The position numbers and the translations under genes are program-made. From NCBI RefSeq assembly GCF_002572525.1, contig NZ_PDBS01000001.1, positions 4,023,413 through 4,087,412 of the forward strand: a stretch of 64,000 nucleotides of DNA. The letters are read 5' to 3'. Of this stretch, positions 28,522 through 37,653 are shown piece by piece. The stretch comes from Natrinema sp. CBA1119 (GTDB lineage Archaea > Halobacteriota > Halobacteria > Halobacteriales > Natrialbaceae). How positions within the stretch are numbered: position 1 is the stretch's first letter; the number at the start of each line of letters is the position of its first letter. The notes under the pieces are model-generated. The model did not search any database. It was not told where the DNA came from and was given only the letters and a program-made list of their open reading frames with translations.

Positions 28522-29667
28522 TTATTCGTCTAGCAGCTCCCGCGCGATCACGTTCTTCTGGATCTCGGTGGTGCCCTCGTAGATCTGGGTGATCTTCGAG
28601 TCCCGGTAGAAGCGCTCGACGGGGAAGTCGTTGACGTAGCCGGCACCGCCGTGGATCTGGACGGCCTCGTTGGAGACGTCGACGGCGACGCGGGAGGCGT
28701 ACTCCTTGGCCATCGAGGCGAGCTTCGTGATATCGTTGCCCTGATCGACGTTCCAGGCGGCCTTGTAAGTCAGGTTGCGCGCGGCCTCGGTCTCGGTGGC
28801 CATCTCCGCGAGCTTGTGCTGGATGGCCTGGAACTCCGAGATGGGCTGGTCGAACTGTTCTCGGTCCTGGGCGTACTCGCGGGCGGCCTCGAGCGCGCCC
28901 TTCGCGATGCCGAGTCCCTGCGCGGCGACGCCGGTCCGGGTGGCGTCGAAGAACTGCATCTGCTGGAGGAAGGCGGCGTCCTCGTCGCCGACGAGGTTCT
29001 CCTGGGGCACGCGGACGTCGTCGAAGATGAGTTCGGCGGTGTCGGAGGCCCGGATGCCGAGCTTGCCCGTAATCTTGTCCGAACTGAAGCCGTCGCGGTC
29101 GGACTCGACGATGATCTGACTGAAGCCGCCGTAGCGGCTGTCGGCGTCGGGATCGGTCTTACACAGTACGACGAAGAAGTCGCCGACGGTGCCGTTGGTG
29201 ATCCACATCTTGTTGCCGTTGATCACCCACTCGTCGCCGTCCTTCTCGGCGCGCGTCGAGACGGAGGAGACATCCGACCCGGTGTCGGGCTCGGAAATCG
29301 CCGCGCCGGAGATCTTCTCGCCCAGCGCGACGGGCTCGAGGAAGCGCTCCTTCTGGTCTTCGGTTCCGAACTCGCTGATGGCCTCAGTGCCGAACGAGCA
29401 GGCCATGATCGAGAGCGCGATCCCGGCGTCGTGGGAGAACAGCTCCTCGGCGATGAGCGCCGACTCGAGGGTCGAGTAGCCGGCACCGCCGTACTCCATC
29501 GGGATCGAGGTGCCGACCAGGCCCATCTCGGCGGCCTCGTCGACGATCTCGTGGGGGAACTTCTCTTCGCTGTCGTACTCCTCCGCGTTGGGGACGATCT
29601 CGTTTTCGGCGAATCGGCGAACCTCGTCGCGGATCTGCTCCTGTTCTTCGCTGAGTCCGAATTCCAT
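28522..29667 (-). CDS. Acyl-CoA dehydrogenase (1)
   Basis: A 381-residue FAD enzyme for the first step of beta-oxidation. Family marks: FGLSEEQEQIRDEVRRFAENE, AISEPDTGSDVSS, the FAD/ETF-facing WITNGTVGDFFVVL, a QAIQHKLAEMATETEAARNL helix and the C-terminal YRDSKITQIYEGTTEIQ with the catalytic Glu. ATG 29667 is chosen over an upstream TTG. It is divergent from the HAD-ECH fusion gene over 114 bases, so both may be induced together on fatty acids. Confidence 0.94.
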   Translation of the reverse strand: MEFGLSEEQEQIRDEVRRFAENEIVPNAEEYDSEEKFPHEIVDEAAEMGLVGTSIPMEYGGAGYSTLESALIAEELFSHDAGIALSIMACSFGTEAISEFGTEDQKERFLEPVALGEKISGAAISEPDTGSDVSSVSTRAEKDGDEWVINGNKMWITNGTVGDFFVVLCKTDPDADSRYGGFSQIIVESDRDGFSSDKITGKLGIRASDTAELIFDDVRVPQENLVGDEDAAFLQQMQFFDATRTGVAAQGLGIAKGALEAAREYAQDREQFDQPISEFQAIQHKLAEMATETEAARNLTYKAAWNVDQGNDITKLASMAKEYASRVAVDVSNEAVQIHGGAGYVNDFPVERFYRDSKITQIYEGTTEIQKNVIARELLDE

Positions 29668-29781
29668 GGACAATCGTTACTATTGCAGCGATAAAGACCT
29701 TTGTAACCGTCTGTAAACGGAAGTGTAGTTTCCATCATACGAGGGGAAACGTTGAAACGGGTCCGAATAGGAATCGTGAGC

Positions 29782-31755
29782 ATGGACCTGGAGGATATCA
29801 ACACTGTCGCAGTTCTAGGTGCGGGTAACATGGGCCACGGTATCGCGGAGGTCGCCGCGATCGCGGGCTACGACGTGAACATGCGCGATATCAAAGACGA
29901 GTTCGTCCAGAACGGCTACGACCAGATCGAGTGGTCGCTGGGCAAACTCGCCGAGAACGATCAACTCTCCGAAGAAGAATCTGACGCCGCCCTCGAGCGA
30001 GTGACGCCGCTGGTCGACATGGCGGACGCCGTCGCCGACGCCGACGTCGTCATCGAGGCCGTCCCCGAGCAGATGGAGATCAAGAAGGACGTGTATACAG
30101 AACTCGAGGAGGTCGCCCCCGATCACGCGATCTTCGCGACGAACACCTCGAGTCTCTCGATCACCGACCTCGCGGAGTTCACCGAGCGACCGGAGCGGTT
30201 CTGCGGAATGCACTTTTTCAACCCGCCGGTTCGGATGCAGCTGGTCGAAGTGATCTCGGGTGCCGAGAGCGCCGAGGAGACGCTCGCGGTCGTCGAAGAC
30301 CTCGCCGAAGATCTGGGGAAGACGCCGGTTCGCGTCCACAAGGACTCGCCCGGCTTCATCGTCAACCGCATTCTGGTCCCGCTGATGAACGAGGCCGCGT
30401 GGCTCGTCAGCAACGATGAGGCGACCATCGCCGAAGTCGATTCGACGACGAAGTTCGACATGGGCCTGCCGATGGGCAGCTTCGAACTCGGCGATCAGGT
30501 CGGCAACGACGTCAGTTACCACGTCCTCGAGTACATGCACGAGGTACTGGGCGAGGCCTACGAGCCGGCTCCGCTCCTGGCGGAGAAGGTCGAGAACGAG
30601 GAGTTCGGCAAGAAGTCCGGGAAGGGGTTCTACGACTACGAGGACGGCGAGGGCGTCCAGATCCCGACGGACGAGCAGTCGGAGTTCGTCAAGAAGCGGC
30701 TCCTCGCGACGATGGCTAACGAGGCGGCCAAGCTGATCGGCGGCGACGTCGCTCCGCCGGAATCCATCGACGAGGCAGTCCAGCTCGGGGCCGGCTTCCC
30801 CGACGGCCCGGTCACGCTGGTCGACGACTACGGCCTCGACACGCTGCACGAGACGCTCGAGGAGGCCTACGAGCGGACCGGCCACGAGCGGTACGCGGCC
30901 GCGGAGTACCTCGCGGAACGCGCCGACGAGGGCGGTTTCTACGAGAGTGATGAGCATTCGGACGCGGTCGATTTCGATGCGATCCGCGTCGAGTACCCCG
31001 GCGACATGGTCGGCCACGTCGTCCTCGACCGGCCACACCGGATGAACACCATCAGCGACGAACTCCTCGAGGAGCTCTCGGCGGCGATCACCCTGCTCGA
31101 GGACGACGACGAGGTGCGTGCGATCCTCGTCACCGGCGAGGGTGAGAAGGCGTTCTCCGCGGGGGCGGACGTCCAGAGCATGGCCGGCGACGGTGCCGAC
31201 CCGATCGAGGGTCAGGAGCTGTCGCGACTGGGACAGTCGACGTTCGGCGAACTCGAGGCCTGCGATCTGCCAGTTATTGCGGGGATCGACGGCTTCTGTC
31301 TCGGCGGCGGAATGGAGCTGGCGACCTGTGCGGACCTGCGCGTCGCGAGCGAACGCTCCCAGTTCGGCCAGCCCGAACTCGACCTCGGACTGCTCCCCGG
31401 CTGGGGCGGGACGCAGCGACTGAAACACATCATCGGCGAGGGCCGCGCGAAGGAGATCATCCTCACCGCCGAGCGCTACGACGCCGAGACGATGGCCGAC
31501 TACGGCTTCGTCAACGAAGTCGTCGATAGCGACGGGCTCGAAGCGCGCGCGCTCGAGCTGGCGACCGACCTCGCCGGCGGGCCGCCGATCGCCCAGAAGT
31601 TCACCAAGCGTGCGATGCTCGCCGGTCGCGACGATACCGAAGCCGGACTGGAGTATGAGGCGTCCGCGTTCGGTCATCTGATGGCGACCGACGACCTGAT
31701 GGAGGGTATTATGGCCTTCATGGGAGACGAAGAGCCGAACTTTCAGGGGGAGTGA
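29782..31755 (+). CDS. 3-hydroxyacyl-CoA dehydrogenase / enoyl-CoA hydratase fusion
   Basis: A 657-residue bifunctional beta-oxidation enzyme. Residues 1-290 hold the NAD-binding 3-hydroxyacyl-CoA dehydrogenase (GAGNMGHGIAEVAAIAGYDV; catalytic His in GMHFFNPPVRM), followed by C-terminal dimerisation repeats (GKKSGKGFYDYEDG; GFPDGPVTLVDDYG). From about 400 an enoyl-CoA hydratase/isomerase domain follows, with EKAFSAGADVQSMAG and the oxyanion-hole CLGGGMELATCAD. The order is the reverse of bacterial FadB, as usual in haloarchaea. ATG 29782 (MDLEDINTVAVLG) is preferred over a farther upstream TTG. Confidence 0.94.
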   Translation: MDLEDINTVAVLGAGNMGHGIAEVAAIAGYDVNMRDIKDEFVQNGYDQIEWSLGKLAENDQLSEEESDAALERVTPLVDMADAVADADVVIEAVPEQMEIKKDVYTELEEVAPDHAIFATNTSSLSITDLAEFTERPERFCGMHFFNPPVRMQLVEVISGAESAEETLAVVEDLAEDLGKTPVRVHKDSPGFIVNRILVPLMNEAAWLVSNDEATIAEVDSTTKFDMGLPMGSFELGDQVGNDVSYHVLEYMHEVLGEAYEPAPLLAEKVENEEFGKKSGKGFYDYEDGEGVQIPTDEQSEFVKKRLLATMANEAAKLIGGDVAPPESIDEAVQLGAGFPDGPVTLVDDYGLDTLHETLEEAYERTGHERYAAAEYLAERADEGGFYESDEHSDAVDFDAIRVEYPGDMVGHVVLDRPHRMNTISDELLEELSAAITLLEDDDEVRAILVTGEGEKAFSAGADVQSMAGDGADPIEGQELSRLGQSTFGELEACDLPVIAGIDGFCLGGGMELATCADLRVASERSQFGQPELDLGLLPGWGGTQRLKHIIGEGRAKEIILTAERYDAETMADYGFVNEVVDSDGLEARALELATDLAGGPPIAQKFTKRAMLAGRDDTEAGLEYEASAFGHLMATDDLMEGIMAFMGDEEPNFQGE

Positions 31756-31778
31756 GACGGACTGGGATACGTCAGTTC

Positions 31779-31812
31779 CGGAGCAACCGCGAACCGTTCT
31801 GCGGTTGCTCCG
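31779..31812 (+). terminator. Strong stem-loop after the HAD-ECH fusion gene
   Basis: CGGAGCAACCGC (31779-31790) and GCGGTTGCTCCG (31801-31812) form a perfect 12-bp stem with a 10-base loop that itself can pair (GAAC-C-GTTC). It begins 24 bases past the stop codon. Position and stability suggest a transcript end, though no T-run follows. Confidence 0.6.
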
Positions 31813-32016
31813 ACACATCGGTGTAGCAGACCGTATGAGGCGACCGCCGACGAACGGAGCGTCGGCTTCGTCATGGCAGGTGGGTGACCGAAACGGTCCC
31901 TCTCACTGACTTGCAGTAATTCTGTACAGTTGACATCTGGTCGCGAGATTTATCACAGAGAGGTACCATTGGTGACGCGTGGCTGTAATCGATGAAGAGA
32001 ATGGAGGGGTTCCCAA

Positions 32017-32589
32017 ATGAGTGACGGGGCCGAGGTGCTCGTCGTCGACGACGAGGCTCGACTCGCGGACCTATTTGCCGCCTGGCTACAGGCCGACTGG
32101 GTCGTCGAGACGGCCTATGACGGTGAAGAGGCGCTCGAAAAGATGGCCGACTCCGTCGAAGTCGTGCTTCTCGACCGGCGGATGCCCGGTCTCTCCGGCG
32201 ACGAAGTCCTCGAGCAGATTCGCGAGCAGGGATACGATTCGCGGGTAGTCATGGTGACGGCGGTGGATCCGGACTTCGACATCATCGAGATGGGGTTCGA
32301 CGACTACCTCGTCAAACCGGTCTCGAAGGACGAACTCGTCGATATGGTCGACGACGTCGCCGACCGGTCCGACTACGAGTCCGATATACAGGAGTATTAC
32401 GCGCTCGTCTCGAAGAAGGCGTTACTGGAGTCAGAAAAGGCCGACCGAGAACTCGCGAACAACGAGGAGTATCAGGACCTCACCGACCGCGTCGCGGAGC
32501 TCGAGCAGCGCGTCGACGAGACGGTCTCCGGAATGTCCTCCCACGACGATTTCGTCGGCGCATTTCAAGACCTCCAGTCAGAGAACTAG
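32017..32589 (+). CDS. HalX-type response regulator (copy 2)
   Basis: A 190-residue receiver-HalX protein, a close paralogue of 12671-13258: VVDDEARLADLFAAWL, the phospho-acceptor in VVLLDRRMPGLSGDE, MVTAVDPDFDI and DYLVKPVSKDEL, then the helical HalX domain (SKKALLESEKADREL). Its stop codon overlaps the stop codon of the convergent histidine kinase at 32586, so the pair is physically locked together and is a likely two-component system even though the genes are on opposite strands. Confidence 0.92.
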   Translation: MSDGAEVLVVDDEARLADLFAAWLQADWVVETAYDGEEALEKMADSVEVVLLDRRMPGLSGDEVLEQIREQGYDSRVVMVTAVDPDFDIIEMGFDDYLVKPVSKDELVDMVDDVADRSDYESDIQEYYALVSKKALLESEKADRELANNEEYQDLTDRVAELEQRVDETVSGMSSHDDFVGAFQDLQSEN

Positions 32590-34568
32590 ACGCCGATTTC
32601 GAACTCGAACCGAGCCCCTCCACCCTCGCTTTCGGTCGCGACGACCGACCATCCGTGCCCGGTAGCGACTTCTCTGACGATCCAGAGGCCGATTCCGAGT
32701 CCCTCCGTCGACGACGAAACCGACGGGTCGAAGATTTCGTCCCGGAGTTTCTCGGGGAGCCCCTCTCCGTCGTCTTCGATGAAGAATCCCTGCGCACGTC
32801 CGTCCCGTTCGCCACGGCCGTCTCGCCCGTCACGCTCGAGCGGTCCGACGCGAACGGTTCTGGTCGTGTCGCTGTGTTCGATACTGTTCCTGAAACAGTT
32901 CTCGAGGAGCCGCAGGAGTCGCGAGCGGTCGGCCTCGATCGTCATCGTGCCCGTGACTGACAGCGTCGCCTCCGCGGTCGAGACGTGGTCCCACGCGTCG
33001 CGAGCGATCGACTCGAGATCGGTGGGGTCGGTGTCTGCGGCCCAGTCGCCCTCGCGGGCGATGGCCAGCACGTCCTCGATGATCGACTCCATCCGCTCGA
33101 GTCCCTCGCGGGTCTTTTCGGCGTGCTCGACGTCCCCGGTCTCCTCGAAGAGTTCGAGGTAGCCCTGGGCGACGCCGAGCGGATTGCGGAGGTCGTGGCT
33201 GACGATCCGAGCGAACGTGTCGAGTCGCTCGTTGCGTTCGCGAAGCTTCCGTTCGCTTCGCTTTCGCTCCGTGATGTCGCGGAGGACGCCTACCGAGCCG
33301 AGAAACTCGCCGCCGGGAACGAGGACCGCGATCTGAGCCTCGCAGGGGATCCGCTCGCCGGTTTTCGTCTCGAGTGGCAGTTCGATGGTTTCGGTGTGAC
33401 TCTCGGCCTCGAGCAGCGATCGAATGAGGGCCGTCGCGGCGGTGACGTCCTCGCGGTCGAACAGGATCGACGCGTGTTCGCCGAGCAGCCCTTCGCGGCT
33501 GTAGCCGGTCATCTCGACGAGCGCGTCGTTGACGGTCGTGAAGTGACCCGCGTCGTCGAGGACGTACATCCCGTCGCCGGCCGTTTCGACGAGTCGCTCG
33601 TACCGGTGGAGGGCGCGTTCTCGCTGGTCGAGGCGGCCGCGGATGGCGATCGTCTCGAGGACGTGGGACGCGGTCGCAGCGATCGCCCGGATCGCGTCCC
33701 GTTCGCGTGCGGAAATCGGCGTCGTCGCGTAGACGACCGCCACTCCGTACAGCTCGCCGCCGGCTGCAAGCGGTGCGACGGCGATCGATCGAGCGCCGCG
33801 CTCGAACGCGCGGTCGCCGAACGGGACGGCATCGCGATCGGCTTCGCCGAACCGCCGAAACCGGATCTCCCCGGTGTGAATCGCTCGCTCGAGCAGCGGC
33901 TGCTCGCCGTCGCCGAGACTGACGGTTCGGTGGAGCGACCACGCCATCGCCTCGGGATCCGACAGCCACGGCACGATCTCGCGTTCGCCGCGGTCGTACT
34001 CGCCGACCCAGGCAAACGCGAATCGATCGCTGCCGGTCAGCTCCTCGCGGAGCACCCGTTCGACCGCCAGCGGCGAGGTCACATCGACCAGTCGGCGGCG
34101 AACGGCACCGACGATTTCAGCGAGGTCAGCGGGCAACTCTCGGAGTGACGCCGCCGGCTCGGTCGTGAGGTCACCCGTGTTCGGGTCGCCCGCTCTCGGG
34201 AGTTCCGCGCTCGAGCTGTCGTCGAGTCGATCAGTGATGGCGGCCGCCAGCTGCGCTCCCGGTTCGATCTCCCCAGCCCGAACGATCACTTCGCTCAACA
34301 CCCCACCGCCGTCGTCGCTCGCTCCCCAGGAGACGAACGTCGGCGTCCTCGGGGCCTCGGACTCGACGGTATCGACGAGCGCCGGCACGTCCGTCACCGT
34401 GCTCGCGTCGATGACGACCGCGTCGATCCCTTCCCGCTCGAGTCGGTCGATCGCCGCCGCGGGTCGCTGGGCGATGACGACGTCGACCGGGGCGTCAGTC
34501 AACGACAGCGTGACGGCCGCTCGTGTCGAACGATTGCCGCTCACACAGAGCACGCGTGGTCGACTCAT
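32586..34568 (-). CDS. Histidine kinase with pseudo-receiver, GAF and PAS domains
   Basis: A 660-residue cytosolic kinase. Residues 1-120 resemble a receiver domain that keeps the central Asp (VVIDAS) but has SGN where the acidic pair should be. About 160-310 is a GAF-like/bacterio-opsin-activator-type sensor (EIVPWLSDPEAMAW), about 325-440 a PAS domain ending GVLRDITERKRSE, then a HisKA box with an intact His (RIVSHDLRNPLGVAQGYLEL), N-box CFRNSIEHSD and G-boxes EDDGEGLPEK and GLGIGLWIVREVA. So it should be active. It converges on, and overlaps by four bases, the HalX regulator gene, its probable partner. ATG 34568 chosen (MSRPRVLCVSG). Confidence 0.9.
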   Translation of the reverse strand: MSRPRVLCVSGNRSTRAAVTLSLTDAPVDVVIAQRPAAAIDRLEREGIDAVVIDASTVTDVPALVDTVESEAPRTPTFVSWGASDDGGGVLSEVIVRAGEIEPGAQLAAAITDRLDDSSSAELPRAGDPNTGDLTTEPAASLRELPADLAEIVGAVRRRLVDVTSPLAVERVLREELTGSDRFAFAWVGEYDRGEREIVPWLSDPEAMAWSLHRTVSLGDGEQPLLERAIHTGEIRFRRFGEADRDAVPFGDRAFERGARSIAVAPLAAGGELYGVAVVYATTPISARERDAIRAIAATASHVLETIAIRGRLDQRERALHRYERLVETAGDGMYVLDDAGHFTTVNDALVEMTGYSREGLLGEHASILFDREDVTAATALIRSLLEAESHTETIELPLETKTGERIPCEAQIAVLVPGGEFLGSVGVLRDITERKRSERKLRERNERLDTFARIVSHDLRNPLGVAQGYLELFEETGDVEHAEKTREGLERMESIIEDVLAIAREGDWAADTDPTDLESIARDAWDHVSTAEATLSVTGTMTIEADRSRLLRLLENCFRNSIEHSDTTRTVRVGPLERDGRDGRGERDGRAQGFFIEDDGEGLPEKLRDEIFDPSVSSSTEGLGIGLWIVREVATGHGWSVVATESEGGGARFEFEIGV

Positions 34569-34700
34569 AACGGAGCAGTTCGGACAGATGTCATCTCGAT
34601 CACCACAGTAGTTAGTCTGCCCGATCACATGTTACCGATGGAGATTGTTCTTTCGACCGACGTGTGACAGCGGCGTCGCCATGGGTGAGTGTCGAACCGG

Positions 34701-34729
34701 CTCCTCGCTGCGGTTGAGGAGACCGCAGC
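34701..34729 (-). terminator. Stem-loop with two exclusive pairings after acyl-CoA dehydrogenase 2
   Basis: GCTGCGGT (34707-34714) pairs perfectly with ACCGCAGC (34722-34729); alternatively CTCCTC (34701-34706) pairs with GAGGAG (34716-34721). The two stems exclude each other. The element lies seven bases beyond the stop of the dehydrogenase gene on the minus strand, a typical place for a terminator. Confidence 0.5.
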
Positions 34730-34735
34730 CGTCGA

Positions 34736-35887
34736 TCAGGGAGCCTGCCCGTAAATGAGGTTGCGCTGAATTTCGTTCGCCCCCTCGTAAATAACTGGGA
34801 TGCGGGCGTCGCGGAAGACGCGGGCGATCCGTCGCTCGTCGAGGATCGAGCGGCCGCCGTGGAACTGCATGCCCTGCTCGGACACGTCGACGGCCGTCTC
34901 GGTTGCCTTCGTTTTCGCCATCGCAGCCCAGTACCCCGCGTTGTCTTCGTTCGTGACCTTCTCGCGGGCGCGCCAGGTGAGCGTCCGGGCGCTCTCGAAC
35001 TCGAGTAGCATGTCGGCGAGGCCGTGCTGGACGGCCTGAAAGTCGCTGATCGTCCGGCCGAACTCCTCGCGGTCGTGCGTGAACTCCCAGGCCTCCTCGA
35101 TGGCGGCCGCGGCGATGCCGAGTCCGTGGCCGGCGACGGCGACGCGGCCGTGATTGAAGAAGTCCGCGAGCAGCATGAAGCCGTCACCCTCCTCGCCGAT
35201 CAGGTTTTCCGCCGGAACGCGGCAGTCGTCGAACTCGATGTGCGCCTGCTTCGAGGCGCGCATCGCCATCTTTTCCGGGATGTGTTCGGCCTCGTAGCCG
35301 TCGGTATCGGTCGGGACGATGAACATCGAGTGATTCCCGTAGGGGTTGTCCTCGTCGTCCCCGGTGCGGGCGTAGAGCGTCACCCAGTCCGCCTCGACGC
35401 CGTTGCCGATCCAGTACTTCTCGCCGTTGATGACGTACTCGTCGCCATCTTTCTCCGCTCGAGTCTGCATCCCCGAGAGATCGCTGCCTGTGTCGGGTTC
35501 CGAAACCGCCAGTCCCGAGCGCTGTTCTCCCGCCGCCACGGGTCGGATGTACTCCTCGCACTGCTCGTCGGTACCGTGTTCGTACGTGATCTCGCAGCCG
35601 AAACTCGCCAGCTGCAGCGTCAGCGCGATTCCCGCGTCGGCCCGGTAGAACTCCTCCGTGATCGCGAGCAACTGCGCCAGATCGAGCCCGCGGCCGCCCC
35701 ACTCCGCCGGAATGTCCTGTGCCACGAGGTCGGCTTCCTGACCGGCCTCGAGGATCTCCTCGGGGTACTCGCCGGCCTGAAAGTATTCCTGCGCATTGGG
35801 TTCGATGTGTTCGCGAGCGAACTCGCGGGCCTCGGCCTTGACGTCTCGAGCGTGCTCAGGCACGATGCTGTCGTCGAGTAGCTCCAT
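34736..35887 (-). CDS. Acyl-CoA dehydrogenase (2)
   Basis: A 383-residue paralogue of the enzyme at 28522. Key marks: LAVSEPDTGSDLSGMQTRAEK, the WIGNGVEADWVTLYAR motif, DFQAVQHGLADMLLEFESARTL and the C-terminal FRDARIPVIYEGANEIQRN with the catalytic Glu region. The substitution of GAN for GTT/GTE near the catalytic residue hints at a different substrate chain (inference). ATG 35887 (MELLDDSIVPEHARD) is preferred; the longer upstream extension is Ser/Thr/Arg-rich and lacks conservation. Confidence 0.92.
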   Translation of the reverse strand: MELLDDSIVPEHARDVKAEAREFAREHIEPNAQEYFQAGEYPEEILEAGQEADLVAQDIPAEWGGRGLDLAQLLAITEEFYRADAGIALTLQLASFGCEITYEHGTDEQCEEYIRPVAAGEQRSGLAVSEPDTGSDLSGMQTRAEKDGDEYVINGEKYWIGNGVEADWVTLYARTGDDEDNPYGNHSMFIVPTDTDGYEAEHIPEKMAMRASKQAHIEFDDCRVPAENLIGEEGDGFMLLADFFNHGRVAVAGHGLGIAAAAIEEAWEFTHDREEFGRTISDFQAVQHGLADMLLEFESARTLTWRAREKVTNEDNAGYWAAMAKTKATETAVDVSEQGMQFHGGRSILDERRIARVFRDARIPVIYEGANEIQRNLIYGQAP

Positions 35888-35990
35888 ATCCCGCGAAACG
35901 GTCGCGCGGTGCAAATAGCCGCGGTCGAACAATGCAACCTGAGAAACCGCTGTGCCCGACGCGGTTCGACGGCCCATTGCCGGGTCGTCC

Positions 35991-36437
35991 TTAGCCGAGC
36001 ATCCGTGCGAGATCGTCGACGGATGCCGCCGCGTCCGCGTGGTCCTCGAGCTGGGTGAGATCCCAGACGAGATCGGCAAGCAGGTGGGCGTAGAGAACGG
36101 CGCCGGTGACGATAGCGAGGGGAACACTGGCGATGGCGATCACCGGGACCGCGATTCCGGCCAGGACGACGTGGCTCAACAGACGCGAGAGGACGCCGAC
36201 GTCACCGGGATCGAAAATCTCCGACTGGTCAGCGACGGCCGCACCCGGATCGGTGAGACAGAACCGAACGGCGTCCCAGTCGCCGGTTTTGAGACGAGCG
36301 ATGAGAAAGTGATCGAGGTCGATGAAGACGCCGACTGCGGTGCCGTAGGCGACGACGGCCGCGGCGGGGACCGAATGACCGAAGAGCGTTATCGACGGGA
36401 GCAATGCGGTCAGAACCCCGGCGACGACAAGCGACAC
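35991..36437 (-). CDS. Small polytopic membrane protein (haloarchaeal conserved type)
   Basis: A 148-residue protein with about four membrane segments and the motif GVFIDLDHFLIARLKTGDWD in the first half, then LSHVVLAGIAVPVIAIASVP. Similar haloarchaeal proteins are known to me only as uncharacterised. The only start in frame is GTG 36437, since a TGA precedes the in-frame residues PSIYSKHHAAV; those residues look like the true N-terminus of the family, so the 5' end may be damaged or mis-sequenced. Confidence 0.65.
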   Translation of the reverse strand: MSLVVAGVLTALLPSITLFGHSVPAAAVVAYGTAVGVFIDLDHFLIARLKTGDWDAVRFCLTDPGAAVADQSEIFDPGDVGVLSRLLSHVVLAGIAVPVIAIASVPLAIVTGAVLYAHLLADLVWDLTQLEDHADAAASVDDLARMLG

Positions 36438-36558
36438 GGCTGCGTGGTGTTTCGAGTAGATCGAGGGTCACCTACGGGCGGTGACGACGCGGGACCACAA
36501 AACCGTCCTGCCTCTTTCCGGTTCTGGACGCCGCGGCCGTCCCGTCGCCGCTCGAGAC

Positions 36559-36936
36559 TCACCCGGCGAATCCCGACAGGAGCCACTCGTCGCCGTCGCC
36601 CTCGTCGTCACCGATGCTGGGCGCGCTCACGAGGACGAACGCGCTTTCGCTGTCACCGTTGCGGATCTGTCGGGTCGACGCGGGCGGGATCCACAGCGCG
36701 TCGCCGGTTTCCATTGAGACGGGTTCGTCGTCGACGACGACCGTCGCCTCCCCCTCGATGAGGACGTAGATTTCCTCGTGGTCGTTGTCCGTGTGATCGT
36801 GGGGCTTGCTCTTCCAGCCCGGATCGCAGCGAGCCACCGTGACTCCCACCTGCTCCGTCTCGAGCGGATCGCTCAGAACGTGCATCGCACTCGAGACCTG
36901 CTCGACCTCCTCGTAGTTGACCTTCCGGTATGTCAT
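36559..36936 (-). CDS. Cupin-domain protein
   Basis: A 125-residue single-domain cupin. The two metal-binding motifs are clear: KPHDHTDNDHEEIYVLIEGEA and PPASTRQIRNGDSESAFVLV. Such proteins are often small isomerases, dioxygenases or metal-binding regulators; nothing here fixes the substrate. It is complete, in contrast to the broken cupin at 8103. Confidence 0.85.
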   Translation of the reverse strand: MTYRKVNYEEVEQVSSAMHVLSDPLETEQVGVTVARCDPGWKSKPHDHTDNDHEEIYVLIEGEATVVVDDEPVSMETGDALWIPPASTRQIRNGDSESAFVLVSAPSIGDDEGDGDEWLLSGFAG

Positions 36937-37109
36937 ACGGACCCTTACGTGAGGACGACAGTAAAACTATACTGTTGACTGGCTTTGGTCGCGGAATTCG
37001 CCGAGATCGTCCTGTCACTCTACTATCATGATCGCCGGGTACTGGTATGTGCGGTCTGCACCGTCTCGATTCGTCTACGCTGAATCGGCATTCAATTCGC
37101 CCTGCGGTC

Positions 37110-37535
37110 CTACCCCTGAGCGAGCGGATCGAAACTATCGACCGGCATGACCGAGTAGTCGACCGTCAGCGCGTCCTTGGTCGCTCGAATCTTCCCGACG
37201 AACGCCGAGATATCCTCGAGTTCTCCCTCGAGGACGAACAGTTCCATGCAGTAGTGGTTCCCAACGTGGCTGTGGAAGTTCGACGCGACGAGACTCTCGT
37301 GTTCGTGGCGCAGGTGCATCATCCGCTCCTCGACGCTCGTCGTCTCGTAATCGAACAACACCGTGACGATTCCCATCAGGTCCCGCTCTTCCAGCCGAGT
37401 GTCCTCAAACTCGCCCAACAGGTTTCGCGAGGCCTCTCTCACGACTTCGCTCCGACCGGTGTACCCGTGCTCTTCGGCGAACTGATCGAGCCGTTCTAAG
37501 AGTTCGTCCGGCATCGAGACGCTGACAACTGCCAT
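37110..37535 (-). CDS. nikR: NikR-type nickel-responsive regulator
   Basis: A 141-residue ribbon-helix-helix repressor. Residues 1-45 form the DNA-binding RHH part ([34 protein letters not shown]) and 50-135 an ACT-like metal domain with the nickel ligands in [19 protein letters not shown], matching the His-His-His-Cys set of NikR. It should repress nickel uptake when nickel is plentiful. No nickel transporter is adjacent. The upstream region has an AT-rich promoter (ATATAATAAACTG). Confidence 0.92.
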   Translation of the reverse strand: MAVVSVSMPDELLERLDQFAEEHGYTGRSEVVREASRNLLGEFEDTRLEERDLMGIVTVLFDYETTSVEERMMHLRHEHESLVASNFHSHVGNHYCMELFVLEGELEDISAFVGKIRATKDALTVDYSVMPVDSFDPLAQG

Positions 37536-37653
37536 ATAATAAACTGACCGCTACAGCTATTAAGGATTATCATCACGAACGGCCGTCGATGTGCGTCGAG
37601 AACCGACCGGGACAGCGGTGCTCGCTCCCAGTTTCGCCGTCTGCCCCTCCAGT

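Noticed and set aside
29815..31818. 667-codon frame antisense to the HAD-ECH fusion
   Set aside because: Shadow frame; the plus strand encodes a complete, recognisable enzyme.
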